Below, one piece after another: positions 26,751 to 36,117 of a stretch of DNA of 64,000 bases. The stretch is from positions 310,001-374,000 of the forward strand of contig NZ_JAAQOM010000001.1 of assembly GCF_011682055.1 (NCBI RefSeq). Reading direction: 5' to 3'. The position numbers and the translations under genes are program-made. Below the pieces are notes generated by a model. It ran no database searches. It was not told where the DNA came from and worked only from the letters and a program-made list of their open reading frames with translations. The number at the start of each line of letters is the position of its first letter. The first letter of the stretch is position 1. Source of the stretch: Telluria antibiotica (GTDB taxonomy: Bacteria; Pseudomonadota; Gammaproteobacteria; Burkholderiales; Burkholderiaceae_D).

Positions 26751-27353
26751 TTATCCTTGGCCGGATGACGCGCTGAATGGCGACGACAGAATGCTGCACC
26801 GCCCCGCCTCTACCCTGTAGCGTTCGCCGCTCAGGTGACAGGTCGCATAGCCGTCCCGGTCGGGGACCAGAGATGCACCTTGCCGGCTGATCCAGCCGAC
26901 ATGGCGTGCAGGCACACCTGCCACGACGGAGTAGTCGGCGGTATCGGACTTGACGACGGCACCAGCAGCCACCATGCCGTAGCATCCGATCGTGACGCCG
27001 CAGACAATGGTGGCGTTGGCACCAAGCGAAGCGCCACGCCGCACCAGGGTGGGTCGGTATTCATCCTTGCGTACGATAGCGGCGCGCGGGTTATAGACGT
27101 TGGTGAATACCACGCTGGGTCCGCAGAAGACCTCGTCTTCCAGCGTCACCGCGTCATACACCGACACATTGTTCTGCACCTTGACGCCGCGCCCGAGTAC
27201 GGCAGCAGACCCGACGAACACGTTCTGTCCAAGGGAGCAGTCCGGCCCGATGCGAGCGCCCGCGCACACATGGGTAAAGTGCCAGATGCGGGTGCCGGCG
27301 CCAATCTGCGCGCCGTCGTCGACAATGGCGCTGGGATGGATGAATTGGTCCAT
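26751..27353 (-). CDS. wbpD: WbpD-like UDP-amino-uronate N-acetyltransferase
   Basis: A 200-residue left-handed beta-helix acetyltransferase with hexapeptide repeats from residue 6: [74 protein letters not shown] and the closing [11 protein letters not shown]. The WHFTHV and FTNVYNPRA motifs are those of WbpD/WlbB. It should acetylate the 3-amino group of UDP-GlcNAc3NA using acetyl-CoA. A C-terminal stretch of about 30 residues beyond GWIS is somewhat longer than usual. It starts 2 bp after the WbpB-like stop. Confidence 0.9.
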   Translation of the reverse strand: MDQFIHPSAIVDDGAQIGAGTRIWHFTHVCAGARIGPDCSLGQNVFVGSAAVLGRGVKVQNNVSVYDAVTLEDEVFCGPSVVFTNVYNPRAAIVRKDEYRPTLVRRGASLGANATIVCGVTIGCYGMVAAGAVVKSDTADYSVVAGVPARHVGWISRQGASLVPDRDGYATCHLSGERYRVEAGRCSILSSPFSASSGQG

Positions 27354-27355
27354 GT

Positions 27356-28450
27356 TCAGTACTCCAGAGGCAAGGCAACGCGCCTGCCGTCACGCGCCGA
27401 CAGGTAGCTTGCAATGAGCACCTCGAGCGACTTCAGGCCTTCCCGCCCATCCGTCTCCGGTGCGGCTTCTCCGCGCATGACCTTGATGACGTTGTCGTAA
27501 TAGAGTGGATGTCCGAAGCCGTACACGGAGGTGGTCTCGTAACTGGCCCGCGCAATGCCCTCATCCTCCGGACGTTCCTCGGCAAATTGCCATTGCTGGA
27601 TCTGGTTGACGGCCACGCCGCCTATCCGCACCGTGCCCAGCTCGCCGATGATCGTGATCGAGCCCTCCAGATTGCTGGGGTAAGTGAGCATGGTGACGTT
27701 CATGGAACCGAGCGCACCGTTGCGCCAGCGCACACTGATCACCCCCGTATCCTCGACTTCGATATCGCGCGCCAGGGTCGCCGTGTAGGCTTGCACCGAC
27801 TCGATCGGGCCCACGATCCAGTCGAGCAGGTCAACGTAGTGGCTGGCCTGGTTCATGAATGCGCCGCCATCGAATTCCCATGTGCCGCGCCAACTGGCGC
27901 TGTCGTAATACTCCTGCGGTCGGGTCCAGAAGACGTTCATGGTGACCATGTAAATGCGGCCAAAGCGGCGCTGCGCGACAGCTCGTTTAAGCAGCTGCAA
28001 GGTGGCGTTGCGGCGATTTTGCTTGACCACGAACAGGTGCACGCCGGCTGCGTCGCACGCTGCCACCATGCGCTTGCCGTCCTCCCAGCGGGTGGCCATC
28101 GGCTTCTCCGTGATCACGCTGCGTCCGCTGGCAGCCGCCTCGATTGCCTGTTCAGCGTGCAGGCCCGAGGGCGTGGCGAGGATCACGCAGTCGGCATCGC
28201 AGTGGGCCAGCATCTTGTGCATGCTGGCGAAAGGACGCGCACCGGTAAGCTCGGCCGCGGCCGCCAGCGCCAGCGGGTCGGTATCGCACACTGCCGTCAG
28301 CTCGCAGCGTTCGGCGTGCTGGGTAATCGCCTTGAAGTGGTTCTGGGCGATCCGGCCGCAACCGACCAGCGCCAGGCGCAGGCGGCGTTCCTTCAAGGGC
28401 GCCGGTAGATCGTGCAGGGCGCTGCACGCCGTAACCGCATCGCGCTTCAT
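27356..28450 (-). CDS. wbpB: WbpB-like NAD-dependent UDP-GlcNAcA 3-dehydrogenase
   Basis: A 364-residue Gfo/Idh/MocA oxidoreductase: dinucleotide motif [17 protein letters not shown] near residue 26-42, [17 protein letters not shown], the EKP motif in [17 protein letters not shown], and the substrate-domain segments [18 protein letters not shown] and [21 protein letters not shown] that match WbpB/WlbA. It oxidises C3 of UDP-N-acetylglucosaminuronate. In known relatives NADH is recycled with 2-oxoglutarate. The first 22 residues are extra, and translation may start at a later codon. Overlaps the wbpA-like gene by 4 bp. Confidence 0.9.
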   Translation of the reverse strand: MKRDAVTACSALHDLPAPLKERRLRLALVGCGRIAQNHFKAITQHAERCELTAVCDTDPLALAAAAELTGARPFASMHKMLAHCDADCVILATPSGLHAEQAIEAAASGRSVITEKPMATRWEDGKRMVAACDAAGVHLFVVKQNRRNATLQLLKRAVAQRRFGRIYMVTMNVFWTRPQEYYDSASWRGTWEFDGGAFMNQASHYVDLLDWIVGPIESVQAYTATLARDIEVEDTGVISVRWRNGALGSMNVTMLTYPSNLEGSITIIGELGTVRIGGVAVNQIQQWQFAEERPEDEGIARASYETTSVYGFGHPLYYDNVIKVMRGEAAPETDGREGLKSLEVLIASYLSARDGRRVALPLEY

Positions 28451-29775
28451 GCGTGCACCACATTGGTTGCTTGGTCACGGTAGACGCCACGCGTGTCGAC
28501 GATCATCTGGGCACTGCCCAGGATCATCGGGTAGTCGAAGGCGGTGTGGTCGGTGGCAAGCAGCACCACGTCGAACTCGGCCACCGTTGCGGCCGACAGG
28601 TCCACGCTATCGAGGTCGAAATGATGTTCGCGCATGTCCGGGAAGTGCGGCACATGCGGGTCCGAATAGGCGACCTCGGCCCCCTTGGAGCGTAACAGCT
28701 CCATCAGTTGGACCGACGGGGACTCGCGCATATCGTCGACATTTCGCTTGTAGGCGATGCCCAGAACCAGGATCTTGCTGCCTTTGATTGCGAGGCCACG
28801 CTGATTGAGAGCCTCGCCCACCTTGTCCACCACCCATTTGGGCATATCGCTATTGATCTCGCCGGCCAGCTCGATGAACCGGGTATGCAGGCCGAACTGT
28901 CGCGCTTTCCAAGTCAGGTAGAACGGATCGATGGGAATGCAGTGCCCGCCCAGTCCCGGGCCGGGAAAATAGGCAGTGAAGCCGAACGGTTTGGTGGCGG
29001 CGGCACGGATGACCTCATGGATATCGATCTGCATCCGGTCGGCGATGATTTTCATTTCGTTGACCAGGCCGATGTTGACGGCGCGATGAATGTTTTCCAA
29101 GAGCTTGGTCAACTCGGCGGCGCGGGTCGACGAGACCGGCACCACCGTATCGATGGCAACGCGGTAAAGCGCGAGCCCGGCCTGCAGGCAGGCTGGCGTC
29201 GTGCCTCCGCAAATTTTCGGAATGGTGCGCGTATCGAACTCCGGATTGCCCGGGTCTTCGCGCTCAGGCGAAAACACGAGAAATACGTCCTCACCCACTG
29301 TCCAACCGCGCGCCTGCAGACGGGGAAGCAGCTCCTCCTGGGTGGTGCCGGGATAGGTCGTGCTCTCCAGCGACAGCAGCTGACCGGTTCGCATGTGCGG
29401 CACCAGCGCTTCCACCGTCGCCAGCACGTACGACAAGTCCGGTTCGCGGTAGGCATTGAGCGGCGTGGGTACGCAGATGATGAGCGCATCCGCCTCCGCA
29501 GCGCGGCTGAAATCGGTGCTGGCCTCGGCGCCGCCGCCGCGCGCGCATTCGATCCGTTGGCCGGAAATATGTTCGATATAGCTGCGCCCCCGGTTGAACT
29601 TGTCCACCTTGGAACGGTCTACATCCAGGCCAAGCACTTTGTAGCCGGCGTCCGCAAAACGCAGCAGCAGGGGCAGCCCGACATAGCCGAGACCGACAAT
29701 GCCAATGGTGGCGCTGCGTTGGTCCAGCTTGGCGAGAAAATTGTCCAGTGGGAGTGAGCTATCGTGGTCGCGCAT
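28447..29775 (-). CDS. wbpA: WbpA-like UDP-GlcNAc 6-dehydrogenase
   Basis: A 442-residue UDP-sugar dehydrogenase: NAD site [50 protein letters not shown], central helix [20 protein letters not shown] and catalytic Cys in [19 protein letters not shown], then [40 protein letters not shown] is the WbpA form rather than the UDP-glucose dehydrogenase form (GFGGSCF). It oxidises UDP-GlcNAc twice to UDP-GlcNAcA, the entry step of the diacetamido-uronic acid pathway. Confidence 0.92.
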   Translation of the reverse strand: MRDHDSSLPLDNFLAKLDQRSATIGIVGLGYVGLPLLLRFADAGYKVLGLDVDRSKVDKFNRGRSYIEHISGQRIECARGGGAEASTDFSRAAEADALIICVPTPLNAYREPDLSYVLATVEALVPHMRTGQLLSLESTTYPGTTQEELLPRLQARGWTVGEDVFLVFSPEREDPGNPEFDTRTIPKICGGTTPACLQAGLALYRVAIDTVVPVSSTRAAELTKLLENIHRAVNIGLVNEMKIIADRMQIDIHEVIRAAATKPFGFTAYFPGPGLGGHCIPIDPFYLTWKARQFGLHTRFIELAGEINSDMPKWVVDKVGEALNQRGLAIKGSKILVLGIAYKRNVDDMRESPSVQLMELLRSKGAEVAYSDPHVPHFPDMREHHFDLDSVDLSAATVAEFDVVLLATDHTAFDYPMILGSAQMIVDTRGVYRDQATNVVHA

Positions 29776-29810
29776 GATGAGACCTTCTAGGAAACTGGGT
29801 TATGGGAGCG

Positions 29811-31742
29811 CTAGGCGCGCACTGTGTTGACAGCGTGCGAAACCTCACGCTGGACAGCCGTGGTGACTGGCCTGGAGGGCCGTTCAGGGGCAGTACGGAA
29901 TTCCGGCACCAGTGCACGGAGCGTGACGTCGATCTGGCGGCGGTCATTGCTCTGGCATGCCAGCAGCAACTGCTCGATCCGGCGCGTCAGCTCCGGGCCG
30001 ACCAGCGCCGGCTCGCGTACCCGCAAGATGGCCGGGTGGTCACTGGGCTCGGCGCCATCACCGATCAGTAGTTCCTCGTACAGTTTTTCACCGGGGAAGA
30101 GTCCGATGTATTCGATCTCGATGTCGCCATCCGGGTTGCGCCCATTGCGCTCGGTCAGGCCGGACAAACCAATCATGGTCCTGGCCAAATCGAGGATGCG
30201 GACCGGTTCGCCCATATCCAACACGAACACCTCGCCCCCGCGCGCCATCGCGCCGGCCTGCACGACGAGTTGCGCCGCTTCGGTGATCAGCATGAAATAA
30301 CGAATGATCTCCGGATGCGTGATGGTGAGCGGCCCGCCGCGCGCGATCTGCTGCTGGAACAGGGGCACCACCGACCCCGATGAGCCAAGGACGTTCCCGA
30401 AGCGCACCATCGAAAACCGCGTGACGGTGCCGGGTACGGCCGCTGCGGCCTGGAAGACCAATTCGGCAATACGCTTACTGGCCCCCATCACGTTAGTCGG
30501 GCGAACTGCTTTGTCGCTTGATACCAGCACACAAGTCGTCACGCCTCCTTCATGGGCGGCGTGCGCGATCGCCATGCTACCGAGCACGTTGTTGCGGATG
30601 CCTTCCACGACGTTCGCTTCCACAATCGGCACATGCTTGTAAGCCGCTGCGTGATAGATGGTGTTGGTCGCTGCGCTTGCGATCACGCGCTTGAGCAAGG
30701 CAGCGTTGCATACGGAACCAAGGTGGGCATGCACTGCTACCCTGGGCCAGCGACGGCGCAGTTCGGCGGTGATGGTATACAGGGCAAACTCGGAATGATC
30801 GATCAAGTCCAGGCGTCCCGGCTGCAATGCACATATCTGGCGGCACAGTTCAGCGCCGATCGACCCGCCTGCGCCGGTGACCAGTACGTTCTTGCCCTGC
30901 ACGCATTGGCCGAACAGGCGCATATCGGGTGCGACAGGTATGCGCCCGAGCAGATGCTCGAGGCGTATTTCGCTCAGTGTGCCCCGTACTTCACCCTGTT
31001 CGTGCATGTCGAGCAGGTTACGGAACCAGCGCACCCGGACGCCGGCCTGAACCAGCTTACGGGTCAGTGCCCGCATCCGTAACGGAGAGCTGCTGGGCAG
31101 GGCGATCACGATGGAGCCGATACGGTGCCGCGCGACCTGCTCCTGCAGCGCAGAGACGGGAAACACCTCCAGGCCGGCCACACTGCGATGAATGAACGCG
31201 CTTTTCTCATCGAAGAAGCAGATCGGCCGGAACTCCCTGCTGCTGGTCATGGCACGTGCCAATTGCGCGCCAGCTTCGCCAGCGCCATAGATCGCGACGG
31301 GCTGCGCGTGCGGCGTGCTGCGCTGCTGGAGCAGGATGCGCACGCACAATCGTGACAACCAGAGATAGGTCATTGCCGCCGCACCGAAGCCAAGGGCGAA
31401 GGACCAGGGTGCAAGCGAGCCGGCGCGGCTTGCACTCAGGCCCAGCCCGACGGTGAGCAACAACAGTCCAGCGCTGGCAAAAGCCAGGCTGCGCCAGACC
31501 AGATAGCGCGTGACAGAACGGTACAGGCGCGCAACGGCCAGTGCGGCAAGGCCACCACTCACCGCCAGCACTGTCAGCGCAAGTGCCGCCACGGTCTGAC
31601 CGCTGACAAGCGCCGCGAGCGCCATGCTGGCTGCCAGCGCCAGGCTGTCGACGCCGAGCATCAAGCCCAGTTTGGTAGGGCGGTCCAGAGCAACCAGGCG
31701 TGCTGCCAACCTCTGGCCAATCCGCTGCGATGTATCCGTCAT
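29811..31742 (-). CDS. WbpM/CapD-like UDP-GlcNAc 4,6-dehydratase
   Basis: A 643-residue membrane-anchored dehydratase. The first 140 residues hold about four helices (KLGLMLGVDSLALAASMALA, LLLLTVGLGLSAS), followed by a CoA-binding-like Rossmann unit (AIYGAGEAGAQLARAM) and the catalytic SDR domain beginning VLVTGAGGSIGAELCRQI. AAYKHVPIVEANVVEGIRNN and VLVSSDKAVRPTNVMGASKR carry the active-site residues; the SM-type motif (MGASK) replaces YxxxK, as in WbpM/FlmA. It gives UDP-2-acetamido-4-keto-6-deoxyhexose, probable substrate of the aminotransferase at 18124. It is preceded by a 204-bp gap with a Crp/Fnr-type element. Confidence 0.92.
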   Translation of the reverse strand: MTDTSQRIGQRLAARLVALDRPTKLGLMLGVDSLALAASMALAALVSGQTVAALALTVLAVSGGLAALAVARLYRSVTRYLVWRSLAFASAGLLLLTVGLGLSASRAGSLAPWSFALGFGAAAMTYLWLSRLCVRILLQQRSTPHAQPVAIYGAGEAGAQLARAMTSSREFRPICFFDEKSAFIHRSVAGLEVFPVSALQEQVARHRIGSIVIALPSSSPLRMRALTRKLVQAGVRVRWFRNLLDMHEQGEVRGTLSEIRLEHLLGRIPVAPDMRLFGQCVQGKNVLVTGAGGSIGAELCRQICALQPGRLDLIDHSEFALYTITAELRRRWPRVAVHAHLGSVCNAALLKRVIASAATNTIYHAAAYKHVPIVEANVVEGIRNNVLGSMAIAHAAHEGGVTTCVLVSSDKAVRPTNVMGASKRIAELVFQAAAAVPGTVTRFSMVRFGNVLGSSGSVVPLFQQQIARGGPLTITHPEIIRYFMLITEAAQLVVQAGAMARGGEVFVLDMGEPVRILDLARTMIGLSGLTERNGRNPDGDIEIEYIGLFPGEKLYEELLIGDGAEPSDHPAILRVREPALVGPELTRRIEQLLLACQSNDRRQIDVTLRALVPEFRTAPERPSRPVTTAVQREVSHAVNTVRA

Positions 31743-31903
31743 GGCTTTTCCCGTTCAGTTCAGACAGCCGCACTGGTGGCGACCAGGGCGTCGGTGCTGA
31801 CCTGCGCTCGGCGCTGCCGCGTCGATTTGGAGCAGGAATGTGATCTCGAGCACCGTATTTCTTATTGATTTTTAATCAGTATCAAACCACCATCCCGCTG
31901 AAG

Positions 31904-31923
31904 TTTGACTGTGCTCACTGTGC
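31904..31923 (+). promoter_or_regulatory. 20-bp Crp/Fnr-type element, copy A
   Basis: TTTGACTGTGCTCACTGTGC lies in the 204-bp gap between the wzc-like stop and the wbpM-like start and matches the element at 17098-17117 at 18 of 20 positions. It could drive or repress a second promoter for the sugar-nucleotide half of the cluster. The 12-mer TGTGCTCACTGT also occurs at the 3' end of the sugar transferase gene (17548-17559). Confidence 0.5.
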
Positions 31924-31946
31924 CCGCGATTTTGTGGCGTCAGATG

Positions 31947-34226
31947 TCACAACCGCGCAGCCTGGTTTGGCCGGCCACCCTCCTCGCGGGCCGCTGCCTG
32001 CCCCCTGCTCTCGCCCAGACGCGCTGCCAGGTCGTTGCATAGCACGCCTTGCGGTGCGATACCCGCCTGATTGAGGCGCAGTACAGCCTCTCGCAACTGG
32101 TCTGCGCGGGTTACGCCGGCGCGCGTGAGTACGAACACCGCGCCGGCGTGGCTGCCGATCGTCAGCGCGTCGGCACTATCGAGCACGGGGGCCGAACCAA
32201 CGAGAACCACGTCATAGCGGCTCGACAGGGTTTCCAGAAGCTCACCGAAGTTCACGTTGACCAGCTGCTCGCTGCGCTCGGCCGATCGCTCGCCACGAGC
32301 AATGAAGTCGACCCCATCGCTGACCTGGCGATGCACGACGTGGTCAAGGGGCACCCGGCCGGCCAGCACGTCTTCCAATCCGGGTGTCGCGGCCAGCTGG
32401 AAGCGGCGATGCAGGTGGCCATGAGCCAGGTTGGCATCGAGCAGCAACACGCGCTTACCGGCTGTACCCAGCAGTGCCGCCACATTGGACAAGACAAACG
32501 ATTGTCCCGAGTGCGCGCCGGGGCTGCAGATGAGCACGATATTGTTGTGAAAATGGGGTAGCGCATACAGCAGCGCGGCGCGGAAGCTGCGCAGCGCTTC
32601 GACAGCGGGATCGGCAGGTGCCGACCACGCCAGCAGGCCGCGCCGCCGGCCCTGCACGGCACTACTGTGCGGAATGCTGGCGTACATCGCGCGACGGCCC
32701 AGCATGCTGGCCACGACGGCCGGGTCAGTGATGGCGCCGCGCCAGCTATTGCGCATGACGGCAGCCAGTAAGCCGAGGAACAGTCCTGTCACCGCGGCCC
32801 AGGCCAGCGTGAGTGCCGGACGTGGCCGCACAGGGTGCTGCGGGATTTGTGCCGGGTCCACCAGGCGCACGTTACTGACCCGGCCCATGGCAACGATGCG
32901 CAACTGTTCTGCGGTTTTGCCGAGGCTGCCAACGAGTTCGCTGTCCTGCTGGATCTCCCGCTGCAATCGCCCCTGCTCCTGCTCAATCAACGGCAGGCTC
33001 TTGACGTACGCGGCCTGCTCCGCCAGGTTCCGATCGATCGTGGCCAGTTGCTTGTCGAGGGCGACTACCTGGGGATGTTCGGGGGTGAAGCCTGTCAGCA
33101 GGTCGATGCGCTTTTGCTGGAGCTCATCGCGACGCTGGCGTTGCCAAGCGGCGCGCTGCAGGCCGAGACGCGCCTCTTCGGCCAGATCGATGCTGCCGTA
33201 GCGGCTGCGCAGCATGCGCAAGCGCTCCTCCGATTGCTCCAGCCGCTTGGCCAATGCCGGCAACTTCTGGCTGACGAAATCGAGCGCGTTGCTGACTTCT
33301 TCCTGCTTGCGCGCCAGATTCTGCGCTGCGAAAGCCTGCCCGACGGCGGCCAGTATGCGGCCGGTCAGGCGCGCATCGGTGCCTTCCAGCCGCACGTCGA
33401 GGATGCCCGACTGCTTGCCTTGCTCGTTCACCTGCAGGGCTTGCTGCAAGTCGTCGACCGCATCCTGGCGGGGACGGCGCTGGATGTCAAACTGGGCGCC
33501 GGGGAGCGCATCGAGCTGGCCAATGCGCAGGCGCACCTTGCCGGCACTCCCCTGTCCTTCCAGCTCGGTGCCTAGCGGCCCTTCCAGCACTTTCCTGCCA
33601 GACGGGTCATCGAGGCGGACACGCTGGCCGTCGAGCACCGTCAGGCGCAGCGACTCGCCGAGCCACGCATCAGGTACCTCGAAGCGCACCGGCTGGAGGG
33701 CCTGCCGGCCCCACACGTAGCCGCCAACAACAGCGGCCGCCGCACGTCCGCCGTAGCGCGCGCTCAGGGCACCGAGCACGGGGAAGTAGCGCGGCTGGCT
33801 GGCGACCGCCAGCTGAAGCTGGTCGACCACCGTACCCACCACCAGCCGGGAGCGCAGCAGCTCGATTTCGGCCAAAGGAGCAGCCTTTTTTTCGAATGCG
33901 GTTGACAAGTCCGACACCATGTTTCGCTGCGCTGCCGGGCTGTCTTCTTCAACGTGGAACAGCATCGAGCTTTCGTACACTGGCGGCGTCCATATCAGCC
34001 ACACCAGTGCAGCCAGCAAAAACGCGGCAGTGCAGCCGGCAATCAGGCGCACGTGCTGCGCCATGACTGTCACATACGAGACCAGATCTGGCCCACTGCC
34101 AGCGCTGGTGGGAGACGGGGTCCGCAACGGGGTCCGCATTGGCACACTGCGCGTAGGCGACACATGAGGCGTAGGCGGCGGATGTGGAATGTGGATTTCG
34201 GCGGGTGGGAGGTGCATATGGTGCAT
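31947..34226 (-). CDS. Wzc-like chain-length protein with inactive BY-kinase domain
   Basis: A 759-residue polysaccharide co-polymerase. A proline-rich cytoplasmic N-terminus (about 50 residues) precedes TM1 (LIAGCTAAFLLAALVWLIW), a large periplasmic region with coiled coil and a GNVR-like stretch, and TM2 (LAWAAVTGLFLGLLAAVM). The C-terminal domain has the shape of a bacterial tyrosine kinase, but every motif is broken: Walker A reads GAHSGQS with Gln575 in place of Lys; Walker A' reads LLLDANLAHG with Asn599 and Ala601; Walker B reads VVLVGSAPVL with Gly677 in place of Asp; and the tail has no tyrosines. It probably controls chain length without phosphorylation. AGGAG precedes the ATG. Confidence 0.88.
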   Translation of the reverse strand: MHHMHLPPAEIHIPHPPPTPHVSPTRSVPMRTPLRTPSPTSAGSGPDLVSYVTVMAQHVRLIAGCTAAFLLAALVWLIWTPPVYESSMLFHVEEDSPAAQRNMVSDLSTAFEKKAAPLAEIELLRSRLVVGTVVDQLQLAVASQPRYFPVLGALSARYGGRAAAAVVGGYVWGRQALQPVRFEVPDAWLGESLRLTVLDGQRVRLDDPSGRKVLEGPLGTELEGQGSAGKVRLRIGQLDALPGAQFDIQRRPRQDAVDDLQQALQVNEQGKQSGILDVRLEGTDARLTGRILAAVGQAFAAQNLARKQEEVSNALDFVSQKLPALAKRLEQSEERLRMLRSRYGSIDLAEEARLGLQRAAWQRQRRDELQQKRIDLLTGFTPEHPQVVALDKQLATIDRNLAEQAAYVKSLPLIEQEQGRLQREIQQDSELVGSLGKTAEQLRIVAMGRVSNVRLVDPAQIPQHPVRPRPALTLAWAAVTGLFLGLLAAVMRNSWRGAITDPAVVASMLGRRAMYASIPHSSAVQGRRRGLLAWSAPADPAVEALRSFRAALLYALPHFHNNIVLICSPGAHSGQSFVLSNVAALLGTAGKRVLLLDANLAHGHLHRRFQLAATPGLEDVLAGRVPLDHVVHRQVSDGVDFIARGERSAERSEQLVNVNFGELLETLSSRYDVVLVGSAPVLDSADALTIGSHAGAVFVLTRAGVTRADQLREAVLRLNQAGIAPQGVLCNDLAARLGESRGQAAAREEGGRPNQAARL

Positions 34227-34238
34227 GTTCGTCTCCTG

Positions 34239-35327
34239 CTAGGGCTTGGTCGCACTGATCGCGGACGACAGCTCGCCCGGAAACAGGAGACTCAGCTTGC
34301 GGTGCCAGTTGGCCAGTGCCGATGGGGACACGTAGACCAGGTCCTTGGGTTCGAGTTCGAACTGTTCGGCGATCGCCATGGCGCCCGGCGCACGGGCATC
34401 AAGTTGGAAGACCTGGGGCCCGCGAGCGCCGCGGCGCACGACATAGACCTGGCTTGGCTCGCTGGTGGTCGGATTCATGCCGCCGGATTCGCCCAGTGCC
34501 TCGTTGAGGCTCATGCGCCCGTCATGCATGCTCAGCGCACGCGGGGTTTGAACTTCGCCCGTCACAAACACCCTGCTTTGCTCGCGCGCGCCGACTTGCA
34601 GTCGGTCGCCATCCACCAGCATGATCGTTGAGGCGTTGATGTCCTGTCCGTTCAATTCGCGCAAGTCGATCAGATAGCGCCGTTTGCCGCGTTCGAGCAC
34701 CACCCGGCTACGGTCGCCAGTGGGCAGAACGCCGCCGGCGCGGTGCAGGGCCTCGGGCAAATTCATGGGAATGTCATTCACCGGGTACAGTCCCGGATTC
34801 TTGACTTCACCATCGATATAGACGCGCTTGCTGCGGTAGCCCTGCACCGCGAGGGTGACGCGCGGTGATTGCAGGTACTTGCTGAGCGCTTTGGCCAGCG
34901 CGGCGGCGGCCTGGCTTTCGCTCAGCCCCGCCACCCGGACCATGCCGGCGTACGGGAAGTGCAACATACCGTCGTGGTCCACCAGCAGCGCATTGCTGGT
35001 CCCGCTACCCGAAACCAGTGCGTCGGCGGCACCGGGTGTAGATGTAAGGACCCTGCCGTTCAATTCGGGATGGTCCCAGACAAATACGGTGAGAACATCG
35101 CCAGCACCGATCAGATACACGGGATTTGGCGCCCCCCGAAGGGCGGCCAGGTCGTCGATGCGCCGGCGTTCGCGCTCTTGCTGTTGCGCGTGCAGTAGGG
35201 GCTGATCGATGACGGTGAGCTCGGCCTGACCGCCAGGATCCGTTGAGCGATCTGGCAGTGCGGCGGGTCCGGCACAGCCACACGCCAGTAGTGCGGTGGC
35301 AAGCGCCCCTGTTAACGGAAACTTCAT
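34239..35327 (-). CDS. Wza-like outer-membrane polysaccharide export lipoprotein
   Basis: A lipoprotein (lipobox LLACGC, Cys near 18) of about 362 residues with Poly_export and SLBB domains: VYLIGAGDVLTVFVWDHPEL, LLVDHDGMLHFPYAGMVRV, SPRVTLAVQGYRSKRVYIDG, EVKNPGLYPVND, and a second SLBB-like FVTGEVQTPRALSMHDGRMS. It forms the export channel. The start at 35327 is preferred because AAGGAG precedes it by 7 bp, whereas the ATG six bases earlier is too close. The stop lies 12 bp before the wzc-like start, so both are co-translated. Confidence 0.92.
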   Translation of the reverse strand: MKFPLTGALATALLACGCAGPAALPDRSTDPGGQAELTVIDQPLLHAQQQERERRRIDDLAALRGAPNPVYLIGAGDVLTVFVWDHPELNGRVLTSTPGAADALVSGSGTSNALLVDHDGMLHFPYAGMVRVAGLSESQAAAALAKALSKYLQSPRVTLAVQGYRSKRVYIDGEVKNPGLYPVNDIPMNLPEALHRAGGVLPTGDRSRVVLERGKRRYLIDLRELNGQDINASTIMLVDGDRLQVGAREQSRVFVTGEVQTPRALSMHDGRMSLNEALGESGGMNPTTSEPSQVYVVRRGARGPQVFQLDARAPGAMAIAEQFELEPKDLVYVSPSALANWHRKLSLLFPGELSSAISATKP

Positions 35328-35454
35328 TGCCATTCTCCTTCAGGATAACGAGGGCGGAATGCGGTCACGCCATCTTGATGTTCCTAAATATCTTCGCAAC
35401 ACAAAGTGGGCTGACGTTGATCGATCACAGCTTTCAAAGCCAAATTCTCGGGAC

Positions 35455-36048
35455 CTAGTGGCGGACCTGCCGCTTCGCATCGGCCGCGATCGCACTGGCC
35501 AACACTTCACGAGCCCGGGCTAGCCTGCTGCGCACGGTCGTCACCGGACAATGCAACGCCCGCGCGATCTCGGCATAGCTGAGCTCTTCGAACTCGCGCA
35601 GCAACAGCACGGAGCGCAGCTCAGCACTCAATCCGGCGATTGCGTATGCCAACCGCTCTCCAAGCTCGCGGGTACTGAGCAGCGTCTCGGGGTCGTCGGT
35701 ATCGACATGGCCCGCAATCCATTGCTGAGGCATACCCCAGGCGCCGCCGGCCCCGCTGGTGACAGCGCGGCGGCGTGCTTCTATCGCCCGGAAATCCGTC
35801 ACCATGTTCAGGGCGATTCGAAACAGCCAGGTGGTAAATTTGGCGTCTCCGCGAAAATCATCGATGGCGGAATAGGCCCGGATCAGCGTTTCCTGCGCCA
35901 GGTCTTCGGCATCGCTATGGTCCGCAAGCCGGCGCGAAATAAAACGCACCAGATGGTCATGATGTTTATCGACCAGGTCACCAAAGGCCGCGCGGTCCCC
36001 AGCCTGGATTCGAGAAATCAGTTGGGCGTCTGTGCTTGTAGCGGTCAT
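35455..36048 (-). CDS. ECF sigma factor (RpoE-like)
   Basis: A 197-residue sigma-70-family ECF factor. Region 2: AAFGDLVDKHHDHLVRFI, DAEDLAQETLIRAYSAID and TTWLFRIALNMVTDF. Region 4: LREFEELSYAEIARALHCPVTTVRSRLARAR. No anti-sigma gene is adjacent. It lies directly upstream of the exopolysaccharide operon with a 127-bp gap and may direct its transcription, as is common for ECF factors beside envelope or EPS genes; this is inference. Confidence 0.92.
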   Translation of the reverse strand: MTATSTDAQLISRIQAGDRAAFGDLVDKHHDHLVRFISRRLADHSDAEDLAQETLIRAYSAIDDFRGDAKFTTWLFRIALNMVTDFRAIEARRRAVTSGAGGAWGMPQQWIAGHVDTDDPETLLSTRELGERLAYAIAGLSAELRSVLLLREFEELSYAEIARALHCPVTTVRSRLARAREVLASAIAADAKRQVRH

Positions 36049-36117
36049 GATCCGGGGCGTCCTGACATCTGCTACGAGAGTTGGGCCATGACCCGGGCAA
36101 CTGTGCGGGAGGCCTGG

